In this document: piece by piece, positions 22,658-30,663 of the stretch
Layout of the letters: each line of letters opens with the position of its first letter
Numbering within the stretch: position 1 is the stretch's first letter
From: Anaerostipes faecalis
Lineage (GTDB): Bacteria; Bacillota; Clostridia; Lachnospirales; Lachnospiraceae
Length of the DNA: 41,559 bases
Assembly: GCF_018982945.1 (NCBI RefSeq)
Contig: NZ_JABRXE010000014.1
Location: 1 to 41,559, forward strand
Direction of reading: 5' to 3'
Notes under the pieces: generated by a model
What the model was told of the DNA's origin: nothing
The model's input: the letters and a program-made list of their open reading frames with translations, nothing else
The model's database searches: none
Translations under genes and position numbers: made by a program

Positions 22658-24016
22658 TTAGAGAGTTAGCTCTTTTTCTGATATGGGAATTTGCATCTCC
22701 GGAGCATTAAGTAGTGCTGTGAAATTCTGTCTAATGATATTCAGTGTCTTCTGCTTTTTCTGCAATTCTTGTTTTTCCCGGACAGTAGCAGCTTGTTCAG
22801 ATTCAAGATTTTCTATCCTATTCTGGATTTTATTAGAGCTTGGGATTTTGGTAACACCGAGATCCTGAAGCTCTTTTTTTAGTGAATCGTGCAGTTGGTA
22901 TTCTGCTTGATGTTTGGTTCGGTATGCTTTTGGATTTTTAGCAGATTTGCAATCTTCAATCACTTTTCGGCAGAGACGGTAAGAATCACAGTGTTTTTGA
23001 ATGATTTTCTGTGTGCTCAGCTCACTGTTGATTTGCGTTATTCTTTGATCAGCCGCTTTAACAGAAGCATCAACATCAGAAACATGCTGTTGGAAATCTT
23101 CATAATTCAGCAGGTTATTTTCGGAAAGATAGTTGAAGGTGCGTGCCGCTTCTTTCAGGTTATTTAGTTTTGCCCATCGTTCAAATCCTTCTCGATTGCC
23201 GGTCGTAACATAAGTGGAGATATTGATATACAGGCGAGCTTCTCTGGACAGATGCCTTGGAGCTTTTATTTTGTTACGGTTTTTTGCCAAACGGATGCGG
23301 ACATTTTCTTCTGAATAATAGCTTCCAAGAGATTTCATATAAGTGAAGTTTTTCTGTTCCGGTGCACGGAAGGACAGGTGTTTTCCCTGTCGGACTTCAT
23401 ATCCGGCTAACTGCATTTTTTGTAAAAATTCCTCATAGTTGATGGAAGTCCAGATTGCTTTATCAACTGCAACACGTAGCTTGGCTTTCCAGCTGGTGCC
23501 ACGATGATATTCCATGTTCTCCTTATAACTTTTGCCTTTTTCTCCGGTTGGCATACTGGTGGCAAGTCCATTTTCATGGCAGATACGATTACTGATCCGG
23601 CAGATTTTATGGTAGCTCCGCTTATTGGAAACATACTTGTGATGATCAACAAAACTTGCTGCATTAAAGATGATGTGGTTATGGATATGATTTTTATCAA
23701 CATGGGTGCTTATCACATATTCATATTTTCCTTTCAGTACTTCGTTTGCAAATTGTTGCCCTAAGCGATGGGCAGTTTCGGCATCAACTTCTCCAGGTTT
23801 AAATGACTGGATCAGATGAAATGCCAGGTTATCACCTTTGTCCATTCCATTCTTTTTTGCCATTTCTCTTGTCATAGAAAATTCAAGATCTGCAGTTTCC
23901 GGGGAACAGCCAAAACTGGAAACTAACAGTTTTTCTTCTGTTTTATCTGGATTCGTGATGTAGTCCAGAGCTTTCTTGTCTGTTACTTTAATTGGGAAGA
24001 TCTTAAGATACGCCAT
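22658..24016 (-). CDS. MobP-type relaxase (Relaxase/VirD2-like domain)
   Basis: 452 residues. The N-terminal relaxase domain shows the motif III histidine cluster HVDKNHIHNHIIFNAASF (about residues 105-122) and a tyrosine-bearing N-terminus (ALDYITNPDKT, Y19). FHLIQSFKPGEVDAETAH is another signature of VirD2/MobP relaxases of Firmicutes. The C-terminal half is helical, with a coiled coil (~310-440). It overlaps mobC by 34 bp. Known: nicks oriT, attaches by a tyrosine and leads transfer. It is the second intact relaxase in the window and from a different family than that at 7512, so two mobilizable elements are juxtaposed. Confidence 0.9.
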   Translation of the reverse strand: MAYLKIFPIKVTDKKALDYITNPDKTEEKLLVSSFGCSPETADLEFSMTREMAKKNGMDKGDNLAFHLIQSFKPGEVDAETAHRLGQQFANEVLKGKYEYVISTHVDKNHIHNHIIFNAASFVDHHKYVSNKRSYHKICRISNRICHENGLATSMPTGEKGKSYKENMEYHRGTSWKAKLRVAVDKAIWTSINYEEFLQKMQLAGYEVRQGKHLSFRAPEQKNFTYMKSLGSYYSEENVRIRLAKNRNKIKAPRHLSREARLYINISTYVTTGNREGFERWAKLNNLKEAARTFNYLSENNLLNYEDFQQHVSDVDASVKAADQRITQINSELSTQKIIQKHCDSYRLCRKVIEDCKSAKNPKAYRTKHQAEYQLHDSLKKELQDLGVTKIPSSNKIQNRIENLESEQAATVREKQELQKKQKTLNIIRQNFTALLNAPEMQIPISEKELTL

Positions 24017-24306
24017 AATTCTTTCACCATCTCTTTTAATTCTTGCTTTTCTTCCGGATACAGATCACCGGTGCTGTTTACTTTTTTGGCAATCTGATTA
24101 ATATTCACACCGATCTTATGCATTTCCTCATACTGTTTCTTCAGTGGAGTGGTATCGGTGTTGACGATGTAACCGTCGATTGCCATTTTACGAAGATAAG
24201 CTCCCATATTTTTTGTCTTTGATTCAATCATCTTTCTACGAATAAGCTTTTTTTCTTCTGGGGAAACACAAAACAAAATCTGTATATTTCTTTTTCTCTT
24301 TGCCAT
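23983..24306 (-). CDS. mobC: MobC relaxosome protein
   Basis: 107 residues, MAKRKRNIQILFCVSPEEKK then KMIESKTKNMGAYLRKMAID, ending with the MobC hallmark MHKIGVNINQIAKKVNSTGD. An N-terminal ribbon-helix-helix region binds oriT DNA, and the C-terminal helix contacts the relaxase. It overlaps the relaxase start by 34 bp. GGAGAATCTGCCT precedes ATG 24306. The region just upstream holds strong palindromes, as expected of oriT. Confidence 0.88.
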   Translation of the reverse strand: MAKRKRNIQILFCVSPEEKKLIRRKMIESKTKNMGAYLRKMAIDGYIVNTDTTPLKKQYEEMHKIGVNINQIAKKVNSTGDLYPEEKQELKEMVKELWRILRSSQLK

Positions 24307-24588
24307 AGGCAGATTCTCCTTTCTTTGGTTCTTCGAAGTAGTGACTTCTGTGTTTTTAATTTAGGGCAGGGTTCCCTAAATTGCTGGTTTTCCGGAAGTG
24401 TATATACACTTCCTGTCCTTGCTATTTACCGGTGGCACAGCCTCCGGAAGAGAGTCTTAAAAAAGAACCCTCTATAAATAAGGTACTGAGAGAAGAAAAA
24501 GAGGACATCGAAGCTCAGAAGTATGACGCAAGCATGATTCTGTGGTATAGTAAAATCTGAATGAAAAAGAAGAAAAGAGGTCAAACCG
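24307..24588. other. Putative oriT region upstream of mobC
   Basis: Two strong inverted repeats: AATTTAGGG (24358-24366) and CCCTAAATT (24374-24382) with a 7-base loop, and a perfect 20-bp palindrome GGAAGTGTATATACACTTCC (24394-24413). They lie ~50-110 bp before mobC, the usual site of oriT in MobP/MobC systems. No known nic consensus was matched. Promoters for mobC (left) and the NUDIX gene (right) must also lie here. Confidence 0.55.
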
Positions 24589-25344
24589 ATGTCACGGAAA
24601 AACCATAAGATGATAGATGGGAGATTACTGCAAACGAATAAGAAGTATTCCCAGTTAAAAATGAAGCAGAAAGAAAAGATTGCGGAATGGATGTTTCAGG
24701 CAACCAGAGATTATTATATGAAAAAATGTACTTTTCCGAGTGACAAACATCTGGAAGAAGTGGTGGATTCTGTTTATGAAAAAATTGAAGATGCAGAAAT
24801 CTGGATTCCGTATGGAGAGGTCTTCAAGCATTATAAATCCAAACGATCGGATATCAACAAACGTGTCAGAAAATCTCTGAATGAAAAAGAAGAGAGTCAG
24901 ATTGAGAAGGTCTGTTTTATGAATATGTGTATGATTCAGGATCATAAAGGGAATGTACTGGCTCTGGATAAAGTAAATGATAGCTATACCGGTACAACTT
25001 TTCCAGGCGGTCACGTAGAAGCAAATGAGATTTTTCAGAAATCTATGATTCGGGAAGTCTGGGAAGAAACAGGACTTACGGTTGAAGCACCGAAGCTTGG
25101 AGGATTATATCATTGGCATAAGAGCGGAGTGCACTATGTTATTACCTTGTATAAAGCGGATAAGTTTACCGGAGAATTAAAGAGTTCTGAGGAAGGAAGA
25201 GTTTATTGGATTCCGCTGGAAGAGTTAAAAACAAAAGAACTTGCTACAGGTATGGAACACGTTTTGCGGATTCTGGAATCAGAGAAGGTGGACGAGTGCT
25301 ATATGCATCTGGAAGCAGATGGATATGTGGGAGACTTGTATTAA
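24589..25344 (+). CDS. NUDIX hydrolase with N-terminal extension
   Basis: 251 residues. The Nudix box is complete: GGHVEANEIFQKSMIREVWE then ETGL (about 143-166; consensus G-x5-E-x7-R-E-U-x-E-E-x-G-U). About 105 residues precede the Nudix domain and hold a helical region (WMFQATRDYYMKKCTFPSDK) resembling no domain I recognise. Nudix enzymes hydrolyse nucleoside diphosphate derivatives; the substrate here is unknown, and 8-oxo-dGTP/MutT-like use cannot be claimed. GAGG precedes ATG 24589. Divergent from mobC, it belongs to the element body. Confidence 0.85.
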   Translation: MSRKNHKMIDGRLLQTNKKYSQLKMKQKEKIAEWMFQATRDYYMKKCTFPSDKHLEEVVDSVYEKIEDAEIWIPYGEVFKHYKSKRSDINKRVRKSLNEKEESQIEKVCFMNMCMIQDHKGNVLALDKVNDSYTGTTFPGGHVEANEIFQKSMIREVWEETGLTVEAPKLGGLYHWHKSGVHYVITLYKADKFTGELKSSEEGRVYWIPLEELKTKELATGMEHVLRILESEKVDECYMHLEADGYVGDLY

Positions 25345-25416
25345 AGAATTACATGAGAAATGGCTGCCTGCTCATTGGAGAAAAGACAGCCATTCTTTAT
25401 AAGATACATCATTCAT

Positions 25417-25710
25417 CTATTCTGTTTTTTGCGGTTCGTTTTTGGAAGTGAAATTAATATATTTGGCACGTTGTAAAATTGAAATAACTGCATCAATGCT
25501 TTCAGGATTGGAGAAGCTCATGATAAAAGGTTCTTCTTTAAATTCCATGGGTTCGAACCCAGGATTCTGATCTGGATTCTTGAGTATATGGATGGGACGT
25601 GCACTCTGATTATAAAATGCCAGTTGTGCGGAATCTGTAGTGTTACCGATGACACCAATGCCTACATCCCCTTTTCCAAAGTCTATTCTATGTTTATTTA
25701 AGTTGATCAT
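25417..25710 (-). CDS. Conserved hypothetical protein next to ImmA-like gene
   Basis: 97 residues from ATG 25710 (GGAG 10 bases upstream; a TTG two codons earlier is possible). Sequence MINLNKHRIDFGKGDVGIGV, then NQSARPIHILKNPDQNPGFE. I do not recognise the family. The predicted character is alternating strands with a C-terminal helix (ESIDAVISILQRAKYINF). It starts 34 bp after the ImmA/IrrE-like gene on the same strand, so the three genes XRE-ImmA-this form an operon and it may act in the same regulatory circuit. Confidence 0.65.
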   Translation of the reverse strand: MINLNKHRIDFGKGDVGIGVIGNTTDSAQLAFYNQSARPIHILKNPDQNPGFEPMEFKEEPFIMSFSNPESIDAVISILQRAKYINFTSKNEPQKTE

Positions 25711-25743
25711 TTTCAAAAATCTCCTTTTTCAAAAATAGCATAT

Positions 25744-26298
25744 TTAGTAATTTTCTATTATTCCCGAAGTAGGGATATCTTTTAAAAAGTCACTGTTGGA
25801 AGTAATCGGAGAATCTACAATCTGAACGCCGCTTCGTTTCATCATTCGGAATTTGAAATCAAGAAGTTCCGGTGGAACTTTCAGTTCTGCGGCAGCCTGG
25901 AAAAAGGACATATCAGCGTTAAGCATCTCCAGGACATCTTCATCTTCCAGAAGATAATCAGCGGCAAAGCAATTCGCTTCATATTCACATTGTGACACTC
26001 CATCGAATAATTCAAAATCATGAAAACACTTGATCTGAAGGGGTTTCTGATGAAGGAGTGCGTGACCGATCTCGTGGATCAGGATAATCTGCTGTATGAT
26101 TTCCGGTAGGTCGCAGTTAATGACGATGCAGGTCTTTCGACATTCCCGCATACAGAAGCCTTTGCAACAGTTTGGATCAGTTCCAAGCGGAAGCTTTTTA
26201 ACAATAATATGCATAGCGGCTGCAAGGCGGTACGGATCACTTTCCTGATATTTTGCTTTTACTTTATTAACAGTGTCTCTTATACATTTTGAACTCAT
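25744..26298 (-). CDS. ImmA/IrrE-family metallopeptidase
   Basis: 184 residues from ATG 26298 (GAGGTG 5 bases upstream preferred over ATG 26319). The zinc-protease motif HEIGHALLH (about residues 78-86) is followed by a downstream acidic helix YEANCFAADYLLEDE that provides the third ligand, the standard ImmA/IrrE arrangement. A cysteine-rich patch NCCKGFCMRECRKTC (~48-62) is unusual and could bind metal or sense redox. Known: ImmA cleaves the partner XRE repressor in ICEBs1-type elements to allow excision. The XRE gene is directly upstream on the same strand, matching that arrangement. Confidence 0.88.
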   Translation of the reverse strand: MSSKCIRDTVNKVKAKYQESDPYRLAAAMHIIVKKLPLGTDPNCCKGFCMRECRKTCIVINCDLPEIIQQIILIHEIGHALLHQKPLQIKCFHDFELFDGVSQCEYEANCFAADYLLEDEDVLEMLNADMSFFQAAAELKVPPELLDFKFRMMKRSGVQIVDSPITSNSDFLKDIPTSGIIENY

Positions 26299-26375
26299 AA
26301 AAACACCTCGATATTTCATAAGATAGTTTGCTGCAAGTATAGAGTAGCAAAAGTGCTGTACGAAAATACGGACAC

Positions 26376-26828
26376 CTATGAATCACTTTCCATTTCAGTG
26401 TTTTTCTTTTTCCGTCCAAATGTCTTTTTGGCTTCCATCTTACAGGAAAGATATGCTTTGGTTACAGCCTGATAGAAAGCATCTTTTGCTTCTTCGTCGA
26501 GTTCGCCACCAGCAAAAAGAGCACGGTTGGCTTCGAGAATCTCATTGATGTCCCTGGCTCCTTTTTCACCAAGCTGTCCATTGACTTCATCAATATAATC
26601 CATTTTTTCAATTCCGTAAGAAGGATCTGTGATCTCATCATGTTTCAAATAATCGTAAGAGACATTCAATGCATGAGCGAGCTTTCTCATAGTAGAGATT
26701 CGTGCGATGGTGCCGGAACTTTCATAAGCTGCGATCGCACGCTGGGATACGCCGACCAGTTCTGCAAGTTCTTTTTGTGTCAGATGATTTTGTTCTCGTT
26801 GATATTTAATCTTGTCTGAAAAATTCAT
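26376..26828 (-). CDS. XRE-family repressor (ImmR-like)
   Basis: 150 residues from ATG 26828 (GGAAAGGA upstream; the longer frame to 26870 has no ribosome site). N-terminal helix-turn-helix: MNFSDKIKYQREQNHLTQKE then LVGVSQRAIAAYESSG. The C-terminal ~70 residues, ending in EILEANRALFAGGELDEEAK and DAFYQAVTKAYLSCK, also occur in similar form in the protein at 36891-37277. It is the probable substrate of the ImmA-like peptidase encoded 77 bp downstream and probable repressor of the divergent dinB side, where GTGAAGTT/AACTTCAC dyads occur (26928-26963). Confidence 0.85.
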   Translation of the reverse strand: MNFSDKIKYQREQNHLTQKELAELVGVSQRAIAAYESSGTIARISTMRKLAHALNVSYDYLKHDEITDPSYGIEKMDYIDEVNGQLGEKGARDINEILEANRALFAGGELDEEAKDAFYQAVTKAYLSCKMEAKKTFGRKKKNTEMESDS

Positions 26829-26884
26829 AGTGGGATCCTTTCCAAGTTTTTGAAATCGTAACTTCATCAACTTTATAAAAACTA

Positions 26885-26963
26885 TTGACAGAGTTCATTA
26901 TCACGTATAAAATACAAACAAATGTTCGTGAAGTTAGTAGAAATTATAATCTATAAACTTCAC
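26885..26963 (+). promoter_or_regulatory. dinB promoter region with LexA (SOS) box and dyad
   Basis: TTGACA (26885-26890), 17-bp spacer, TAAAAT (26908-26913) are followed by CAAACAAATGTTCG (26915-26928), which matches the Firmicute LexA/DinR box CGAACRNRYGTTCG at 13 of 14 positions. Next to it an inverted repeat GTGAAGTT (26928-26935) and AACTTCAC (26956-26963) is a candidate operator for the divergent XRE repressor. Both signals lie before the Y-family polymerase gene. Confidence 0.7.
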
Positions 26964-27022
26964 AAAGTCAATATGAAGCAAAGAACTTTTATTATGATTT
27001 TTAAGACTGGTAGGTGAATGTT

Positions 27023-28267
27023 ATGAGCAGGACAATTCTTCATTCAGATATGAATTGCTTTTACGCAAGTGTTGAGATGCTGCATCATCCAGAACTTGCC
27101 GGGAAGCCGATGGCAGTCGGTGGTGATCCGGAAGCAAGACATGGAATTGTGCTGACTGCAAACTATATTGCGAAGCGAGCCGGAGTAAAAACAGGCATGG
27201 CATTGTGGCAGGCAAGACAGGTTTGCCCAGAAATAATCTTTGTACCGCCTCGCATGGATCTTTATTTGAGGTTTTCCAGAATGGCACAGGAGATTTACAG
27301 TGAATACACAGATCAGAGAGAACCATTTGGGATTGATGAAAGCTGGCTGGATGTGACCGCCAGTACTTCTATCAAGGGAGACGGAATGAAGATTGCAAAA
27401 GAGATCAGCAGTCGGATTAAATATGAACTGGGGGTTACCGTAAGTATTGGTGTTTCCTGGAATAAGATATTTGCAAAGCTCGGTTCTGATTATAAAAAGC
27501 CGGATGCCATTACAGAGTTTTCCAAAGACAATTACAAGGATATTGCATGGAAACTTCCAGTAGGTGATTTACTCATGGTCGGAAGAAGCACTGAACGGAC
27601 GATGAAGAAACTTGGCATTTGTACAATCGGAGATCTGGCAGGAGCAGAACCTTCTATATTAGAAACATATCTTGGAAAGATGGGATTGGTACTTCATACC
27701 TTTGCAAATGGATGGGATGAAACTCCAGTTTTGGTAGAAGGATATAAAGTACCGATCAAGTCTATCGGGAACAGTACAACAACGCCAAGAGATCTTGTTA
27801 GTGAATTGGACGTGAAGATTATTTTGATGGCTCTTTCAGAAAGTGTAGGAGCCAGGCTTCGTGAAAATGGTTTTCAATGCAGGACAGTAGAAATCTCGAT
27901 TCGGGATAATGGATTGTATCATTTCACGAGACAGTGCAAGTTGGACAGGGCAAGTAATCTTACAGAAGAAATTGCCAGAACTGCATTTGAGTTATTCCAG
28001 AAAAACTATAATTGGGAACATCCAATTCGTAGTCTTGGTGTTCGAGGATGTGATCTGGTATCAGAAGAGATGCCGTATCAGCTTGATTTATTTATGGATG
28101 AAACGAAGAGAGAAAAAATCAAAAAGATGGACCAGGTGGTAGATGAGATCCGTGGAAGGTTTGGCTATCAGAGTATTCAGAGAGCATTTATGTATCAGGA
28201 TAAGATACTGGCACAGCTGAATGCTAAGGAACATACGGTTCATCCACAGGCATATTTTCATGGATAG
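27023..28267 (+). CDS. Y-family DNA polymerase (DinB/UmuC-like)
   Basis: 414 residues from ATG 27023 (AGGTG 6 bases upstream). Y-family signatures: SRTILHSDMNCFYASVEML (catalytic D9, with M10), then the steric FYASVE, YSEYTDQREPFGIDESWLDVT with the catalytic DE pair (~105-106), and thumb GRSTERTMKKLGICTIGDL. A little-finger domain follows, ending QLDLFMDE, which resembles a clamp-binding motif (QLDLF, ~351-355). Known: error-prone translesion synthesis. The SOS box upstream suggests DNA-damage induction. The next small gene (28288) is in the same operon. Confidence 0.93.
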   Translation: MSRTILHSDMNCFYASVEMLHHPELAGKPMAVGGDPEARHGIVLTANYIAKRAGVKTGMALWQARQVCPEIIFVPPRMDLYLRFSRMAQEIYSEYTDQREPFGIDESWLDVTASTSIKGDGMKIAKEISSRIKYELGVTVSIGVSWNKIFAKLGSDYKKPDAITEFSKDNYKDIAWKLPVGDLLMVGRSTERTMKKLGICTIGDLAGAEPSILETYLGKMGLVLHTFANGWDETPVLVEGYKVPIKSIGNSTTTPRDLVSELDVKIILMALSESVGARLRENGFQCRTVEISIRDNGLYHFTRQCKLDRASNLTEEIARTAFELFQKNYNWEHPIRSLGVRGCDLVSEEMPYQLDLFMDETKREKIKKMDQVVDEIRGRFGYQSIQRAFMYQDKILAQLNAKEHTVHPQAYFHG

Positions 28268-28287
28268 GAGAGAGCAGGTGTTTTGTA

Positions 28288-28527
28288 ATGACAGCTAAAG
28301 TGTATGTAGATGTCCTGGCAGTATTCAGCCGGGAAGGAGAATTGATCCCTACAGCGTTTGTCTGGGAAGATGGACGTAAGTATGCGATTGATAAGGTTTC
28401 AAAACCGGAGCGTTGTGCCAGCCGAAAAGCTGGCGGAACCGGATATCGTTATACCTGTCAGGTGGGTGGAAAAATCTGTCATCTGACTTATGAAGAAAAT
28501 TATAAATGGTTTATGGAACGTAAATAA
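28288..28527 (+). CDS. Small conserved protein co-transcribed with the Y-family polymerase
   Basis: 79 residues: MTAKVYVDVLAVFSREGELI then PTAFVWEDGRKYAIDKVSKP and CHLTYEENYKWFMERK. It looks like a small beta-barrel. I recall similar proteins beside dinB-like genes in Lachnospiraceae, but their function is not known to me. It starts 20 bp after the polymerase and ends before a GC-rich terminator (28537-28566), so the two form one operon and it may assist or limit the polymerase. Confidence 0.72.
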   Translation: MTAKVYVDVLAVFSREGELIPTAFVWEDGRKYAIDKVSKPERCASRKAGGTGYRYTCQVGGKICHLTYEENYKWFMERK

Positions 28528-28536
28528 CGGCGTCCT

Positions 28537-28566
28537 AAAAGGGAGCCCTGAATCAGGGCCCCCTTT
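28537..28566 (+). terminator. Terminator of the dinB operon
   Basis: AAAGGG-CCCTGA/CAGGG-CCCTTT stem with short loop, just after the stop at 28527; only a short T tract follows. Confidence 0.6.
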
Positions 28567-28802
28567 GGAGAGATAGATATTCGATGAGAACATCAGCAGT
28601 CGGGGATACATCCTTTCCCGTGAGAACCGATTGCTTTCAATAGATCATACAGTTGCCGATCAGCCAGAAATAGAAGCTATCCCACAGCGGATATTTCTGC
28701 GGAATCTGCATGAAGAGATGTTAGGACAGTGACAGACTGTGAATGGAACAAACAATACAATGATTGGTCTGGCTGCGGAAGCGGTCGGGAAGGAGGACAA
28801 TT
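28567..28802 (+). other. Intergenic with gene debris
   Basis: A frame at about 28622-28732 reads NRLLSIDHTVADQPEIEAIP then QRIFLRNLHEEMLGQ before a TGA. It has protein-like composition but no start or ribosome site, and is probably the C-terminal leftover of a deleted gene. The remainder leads to the AAGGAGG site of the next gene. Confidence 0.35.
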
Positions 28803-29348
28803 ATGCAGAGAATACAGGATATGTTTATCAATATGGAAGAAGTGGCAGAGGATGCTTATAAGAATACGGAATTATTGCTGAGTCAGTATACTAAAGTAAT
28901 GTTCCGTATTGAGAAGAACCTTGTGGATATAGATTATGAAATGTATGCAGAGGAAGGGAAGCATCTGAAGGAAATGTTATATGATCTGGTAGATTTCGAT
29001 GCGACTGCAGAGAAACGCAGAATCCAGGAAAAGCTTCTGAATAATGATATGAATCTCTGTTTGCTGGAAATCATGAGAGATTCCCTGATAGCTTTGAGGG
29101 ATTATCCAAAAAATGGACAGCTGTATTATCGGCTTTTGAAATATAGATATTTTGAAGCAGGAAATACCAATGAAGATGTGATGCTGATGCTGGATGATAT
29201 GCCAAGCACTACTTATTATCGAAACCGTAAGAAAGCAATCCGTTTGTATGCAACAATGCTCTGGGCATTTACACGTCCGGAAAAGATACAGAATAAGATG
29301 GAGGAAATAAACTGGAAGAAAAGTGGAAGTAAAGTGGCAGTGAACTGA
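28803..29348 (+). CDS. Sigma-region-4-like / ArpU-RinA-like regulator
   Basis: 181 residues from ATG 28803 (AAGGAGG upstream). Helical throughout. The segment LYYRLLKYRYFEAGNTNEDV then MLMLDDMPSTTYYRNRKKAI has the helix-turn-helix spacing seen in phage late regulators of the ArpU/RinA type and DUF1492-like proteins. Such genes often sit late in prophage or ICE early operons and activate transfer or late genes. Two strong terminators follow. Specific targets cannot be told. Confidence 0.6.
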   Translation: MQRIQDMFINMEEVAEDAYKNTELLLSQYTKVMFRIEKNLVDIDYEMYAEEGKHLKEMLYDLVDFDATAEKRRIQEKLLNNDMNLCLLEIMRDSLIALRDYPKNGQLYYRLLKYRYFEAGNTNEDVMLMLDDMPSTTYYRNRKKAIRLYATMLWAFTRPEKIQNKMEEINWKKSGSKVAVN

Positions 29349-29421
29349 CAGTAAACTGGCATGTGAATGGTATTACAATGAAAATACGTGCATGTTAGAA
29401 TTGATATGCTGAGAGAAATAG

Positions 29422-29509
29422 ACCTTCGCAGACGTAATGTTTGCGGAGGTTTTTCTTTTCTCAAATTTTAAGGCGTCAGGCTGTGCCCGGAAGGGCATGG
29501 CCTTTTTTT
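29422..29509 (+). terminator. Tandem terminators
   Basis: First hairpin ACCTTCGCAGAC/GTTTGCGGAGGT (29422-29450, two G-T pairs) with TTTTTC; second AGGCTGTGCCC/GGGCATGGCCT (29478-29503) with a T7 run. Both are typical rho-independent terminators isolating the next gene. Confidence 0.8.
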
Positions 29510-29629
29510 ATACCCAAAAACAGGTTGCAGATTTGAAAAAGCTTCCTTTTTAACAGGTAGATGCCGGAAAGGAAGAGCATATCAAGATGCAGGGAAGAGG
29601 CAGGCATTATGCCAGATATCCATGATTTT

Positions 29630-29671
29630 CGATTTGTCACAAATCAAATCAACAAAAACGACAAATCGGAG
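29630..29671 (+). promoter_or_regulatory. Alternative hairpins at the ribosome site of the sigma-like gene
   Basis: CGATTTGTC (29630-29638) can pair either locally, as the palindrome GATTTGTCACAAATC (29631-29645), or with GACAAATCG (29660-29668), whose last base begins the GGAG ribosome site (29668-29671) of ATG 29680. The two foldings exclude each other, so they could switch access to the ribosome site. Confidence 0.4.
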
Positions 29672-29679
29672 AAACAATC

Positions 29680-30240
29680 ATGGAAGAAAGAAAATACACA
29701 TTTTACGACAGATATCAGAAGGTGAAATACGCTAATATTACAGCAGAAGAGCTGGAAGTTCTTAATATTTTTTATAATAAGGAACATTATATGTTTGATC
29801 AGCAGCATCAGAGAAATAATACAGTATTATTTTGTGGATTAGAATCAGAAAACGGTTGTGCGACAGACTTTATCGCAGATAGTGGACGTGACATTGCATC
29901 GGATATTACAACTGAGATCTTCTTTAAAGAACTCTTCAGCGATCTGACAGAGAAAGAAAAGAAAATCGTGAGCGATTATTTTATCATGGGAAAACAGGTT
30001 AAAGAAACAGCAGAGGAACTGGGCATCAGCACACGTCAGGTGAGTAGAGACAAGAACAGTGCTTTGGCAAAAATGTTGAAGAGGATGAAAGCAGCTGGAT
30101 ATGAATCATATGCTGAGGCGGCAGGTGCATTTCTGCAGGAAAGCGATTATATTCCAACACAGATGGAGACACAGAACTCGATTATGAAGAAAAGGACCGG
30201 AGAAGTGAGACTGCCATCAGATCATAAGATGAAAAAATAA
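29680..30240 (+). CDS. Sigma-70-region-4-like transcription regulator
   Basis: 186 residues. Central region: LFSDLTEKEKKIVSDYFIMG then KQVKETAEELGISTRQVSRD KNSALAKML (about 88-136) is a sigma-70 region 4 helix-turn-helix; no region 2 is seen. The N-terminal half includes FYDRYQKVKYANITAEELEV and a cysteine-bearing stretch. Such proteins replace or assist sigma factors for element genes. The last 13 codons (R-S/L-P-S-DHKMKK) lie inside a 40-bp sequence repeated at 36701-36740, so the 3' end of this gene is the boundary of a 6.5-kb insert. Confidence 0.7.
   Translation: MEERKYTFYDRYQKVKYANITAEELEVLNIFYNKEHYMFDQQHQRNNTVLFCGLESENGCATDFIADSGRDIASDITTEIFFKELFSDLTEKEKKIVSDYFIMGKQVKETAEELGISTRQVSRDKNSALAKMLKRMKAAGYESYAEAAGAFLQESDYIPTQMETQNSIMKKRTGEVRLPSDHKMKK
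30201..30240 (+). repeat. Left 40-bp direct repeat bounding the redox cargo
   Basis: 40 bp starting AGAAGTGAGA and ending ATCATAAGATGAAAAAATAA recur at 36701-36740 with two mismatches. This copy is the coding 3' end and stop of the sigma-like gene. Confidence 0.9.
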
Positions 30241-30345
30241 ATTAGTTAAAAATTAATCATGATAATAATGTGATGATATCACAGAAAACAAATGAATTTC
30301 AGATTATAATAAAGCCACAAAAGAAAAAACAAGGAGGACTGTAAA

Positions 30346-30651
30346 ATGTCTGCTATTAATATCAATAAAAATAATTTTCAGAATGAAATAATGGATTCCG
30401 AGAAAACCGTTCTTTTAGACTTTTGGGCTCCTTGGTGTGCTCCTTGTCGTATGGTGGCTCCTATCATAGAGGAGATAGCAAGTGAACGCCCTGATATCAA
30501 AGTTGGAAAGATCAATGTGGATGAGCAGCCAGAACTGGCAAGTAAATTTGGTATTATGAGTATTCCAACTTTGGTGGTTATGAAGAATGGGAAGATTGTA
30601 ACAAAAGTTTCAGGGGCAAGACCTAAGAAGGCAATCTTAGAGATGCTTTAA
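30346..30651 (+). CDS. Thioredoxin with CAPC active site
   Basis: 101 residues, full thioredoxin length. The active site is WAPWCAPCRMV (about 29-39), CAPC instead of the usual CGPC. The cis-proline is in SIPTLVVMKNGK (~75-86). GGAGGA precedes ATG 30346. It leads an operon with the rhodanese gene (13 bp later) and CoA-disulfide reductase gene, so it probably serves sulfur or persulfide redox chemistry rather than general metabolism. Alanine in place of glycine between the cysteines is expected to change the redox potential somewhat, but by how much cannot be read from sequence. Confidence 0.9.
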   Translation: MSAININKNNFQNEIMDSEKTVLLDFWAPWCAPCRMVAPIIEEIASERPDIKVGKINVDEQPELASKFGIMSIPTLVVMKNGKIVTKVSGARPKKAILEML

Positions 30652-30663
30652 GGAGGTGCGTTA

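Noticed and set aside
27909-28142. Overlapping 77-codon frame inside dinB
   Set aside because: Out-of-frame shadow of the polymerase gene without its own signals.
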